From: Oscillospiraceae bacterium
GTDB taxonomy: Bacteria > Bacillota > Clostridia > Oscillospirales > Ruminococcaceae
Direction of reading: 5' to 3'
Assembly (NCBI GenBank): GCA_017396055.1
Contig: JAFQND010000256.1
Span: forward strand, 1 to 6,869
Length of the DNA stretch: 6,869 nucleotides
Of the stretch, positions 6,631 through 6,869 are shown piece by piece. The notes under the pieces are model-generated. The model did not search any database. It was not told the origin of the DNA and saw only the letters and a program-made list of their open reading frames with translations. Position numbers and translations under genes: made by a program. How positions within the stretch are numbered: position 1 is the stretch's first letter; the number at the start of each line of letters is the position of its first letter.

Positions 6631-6658
6631 GAGTAGGTCGGTAGATGCCCCACCTCCG
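6589..6658 (+). pseudogene. Aberrant tRNA-Ser(CGA)-like unit, 3' half degenerate
   Basis: Positions 6589-6630 are identical to the first 42 nt of the tRNA-Ser at 6801: acceptor strand GGAGATG, the D-arm closed by TCG and CGA, and the anticodon loop with CGA at 6624-6626. From 6631 it diverges. The 3' strand of the anticodon stem (TCGAG) no longer pairs with GCTGA, and there is no long serine variable arm and no GGTTC T-loop. A 3' acceptor remnant remains: CACCTCC (6651-6657) pairs with GGAGATG at 6 of 7 positions, followed by G6658 as a serine-type discriminator. Total length is 70 nt against about 90 for a serine tRNA. The RNA could instead fold ACTCG (6621-6625) onto CGAGT (6630-6634), burying the anticodon. 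It keeps the strong promoter, so it is probably transcribed. It is most simply a broken tRNA gene; an att scar or a tRNA-derived RNA is possible. Confidence 0.6.
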
Positions 6659-6800
6659 AAAACCCTTGATATTGCTGGACTTTTCGGCTTGTCTACTTTT
6701 TTCTAAACTTAATATCTACGGTTTTTCTACGCTTTTCTAACATTTTATACGCCCGGTTCTGGACCGGCGAGAAACCCGGAAAGCGTTGGGAATACAATAG
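6659..6800. other. Pyrimidine-rich spacer between the two tRNA-Ser-like units
   Basis: This 142-nt spacer has no credible gene. The left part is pyrimidine-rich and holds three copies of TTTTCTA (6699-6705, 6723-6729, 6733-6739) and three of TCTAC (6692-6696, 6715-6719, 6726-6730). The right part has a small hairpin, CCGGT (6753-6757) with ACCGG (6763-6767), and no following T-run. TACAAT at 6793-6798 is too close to the tRNA at 6801 to serve as its -10 box. No clear second promoter or terminator is seen, so the downstream tRNA may depend on the promoter at 6532. Confidence 0.6.
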
Positions 6801-6842
6801 GGAGATGTATCGAAGTGGTCGTAACGAGGCTGACTCGAAATC
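6801..6842 (+). repeat. 42-nt exact direct repeat (tRNA-Ser 5' half), copy 2
   Basis: This is the second copy of the repeat at 6589-6630. Here it continues into an intact anticodon stem, variable arm and T-arm, so this copy is the functional-looking parent. Confidence 0.97.
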
Positions 6843-6869
6843 AGTTGTACCTTTGGGTACCGGGGGTTC
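6801..6869 (+). tRNA. tRNA-Ser, anticodon CGA, 3' end cut by window edge
   Basis: This serine tRNA reads UCG codons. The visible 69 nt hold acceptor strand GGAGATG (6801-6807), the D-stem TCG (6810-6812) with CGA (6825-6827), and the anticodon stem GCTGA (6829-6833) with TCAGT (6841-6845). The anticodon CGA is at 6836-6838 in loop CTCGAAA. The long serine-type variable arm pairs GTACC (6847-6851) with GGTAC (6856-6860), and the T-arm starts GGGGGTTC (6862-6869). Every stem visible is well paired. The T-loop, 3' T-stem strand and 3' acceptor strand (expected CATCTCC) lie beyond the window. The long variable arm, GGTC D-loop and CGA anticodon together make serine secure. No close upstream promoter is convincing, so it is probably transcribed with the preceding tRNA-like unit. 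Confidence 0.93.

Noticed and set aside
6291..6653. A 120-codon minus-strand frame covering the mreB end and the first tRNA-like unit
   Set aside because: It is the reverse reading of mreB and of a structural RNA region, and has no family motif or convincing ribosome binding site.
6589..6658. Calling the first unit a functional tRNA-Ser
   Set aside because: The anticodon stem is mispaired, no serine variable arm or GGTTC T-loop exists, and the unit is about 20 nt too short.
6659..6702. An intrinsic terminator after the first tRNA-like unit, using the T-run at 6697-6702
   Set aside because: The only stem before it is about 3 bp (GAC with GTC) with a 10-nt loop, too weak to call.
6659..6800. 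A CRISPR array or group I intron between the tRNA-like units
   Set aside because: There are only two copies of the 42-nt repeat, with no regular spacers. An intron would interrupt a single tRNA rather than duplicate its 5' half.

Overview
The window looks like chromosomal housekeeping DNA from an anaerobic Bacillota (Firmicutes) species. The signs are strong AGGAGG-type ribosome binding sites, near-consensus sigma-A promoters, an S-box (SAM-I) riboswitch with a transcriptional terminator in front of metK, and protein sequences of Firmicutes type. An L-fucose isomerase gene fits a gut or other host-glycan habitat. Finer placement (Clostridia or Negativicutes) is a guess from overall impression only.

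Layout. Positions 1-571, minus strand: the first 190 codons of L-fucose isomerase (fucI), cut by the left edge. Positions 572-858: an AT-rich divergent intergenic region. Positions 859-1050: a perfect sigma-A promoter, a SAM-I aptamer and an intrinsic terminator with a readable antiterminator. Positions 1186-2370: metK, S-adenosylmethionine synthetase. A strong GC hairpin follows. Positions 2463-4688: recD2, a RecD-like 5'-3' DNA helicase. Positions 4678-5379: a ComF-family phosphoribosyltransferase-like protein that overlaps the recD2 end by 11 nt. Positions 5508-6524: an MreB/Mbl-family actin homologue with a TTG start and its own promoter. Positions 6532-6869: a consensus promoter followed by two tRNA-Ser(CGA)-like units 212 bp apart. 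The second looks normal but is cut by the right edge. The first shares its 5' 42 nt exactly, then diverges inside the anticodon stem and lacks a recognisable variable arm and T-arm.

How the parts work together. MetK makes SAM, and SAM binding to the leader RNA stops metK transcription, so this is direct product feedback. recD2 and comF form a translationally coupled DNA-processing pair (recombination/repair and natural-competence families). The MreB-like gene stands apart from any mreCD genes and has unusual nucleotide-pocket motifs. The fucI gene is divergent and functionally unrelated to the rest.

I found no new multi-gene defence, mobile or biosynthetic system. The part least explained by ordinary annotation is 6589-6869: a 5'-half tRNA-Ser duplication, a 3' remnant, and a roughly 140-nt pyrimidine-rich spacer with short repeats. 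It could be an integration scar, a decayed tandem tRNA, an unrecognised tRNA-derived RNA, or an assembly artefact near a contig end.
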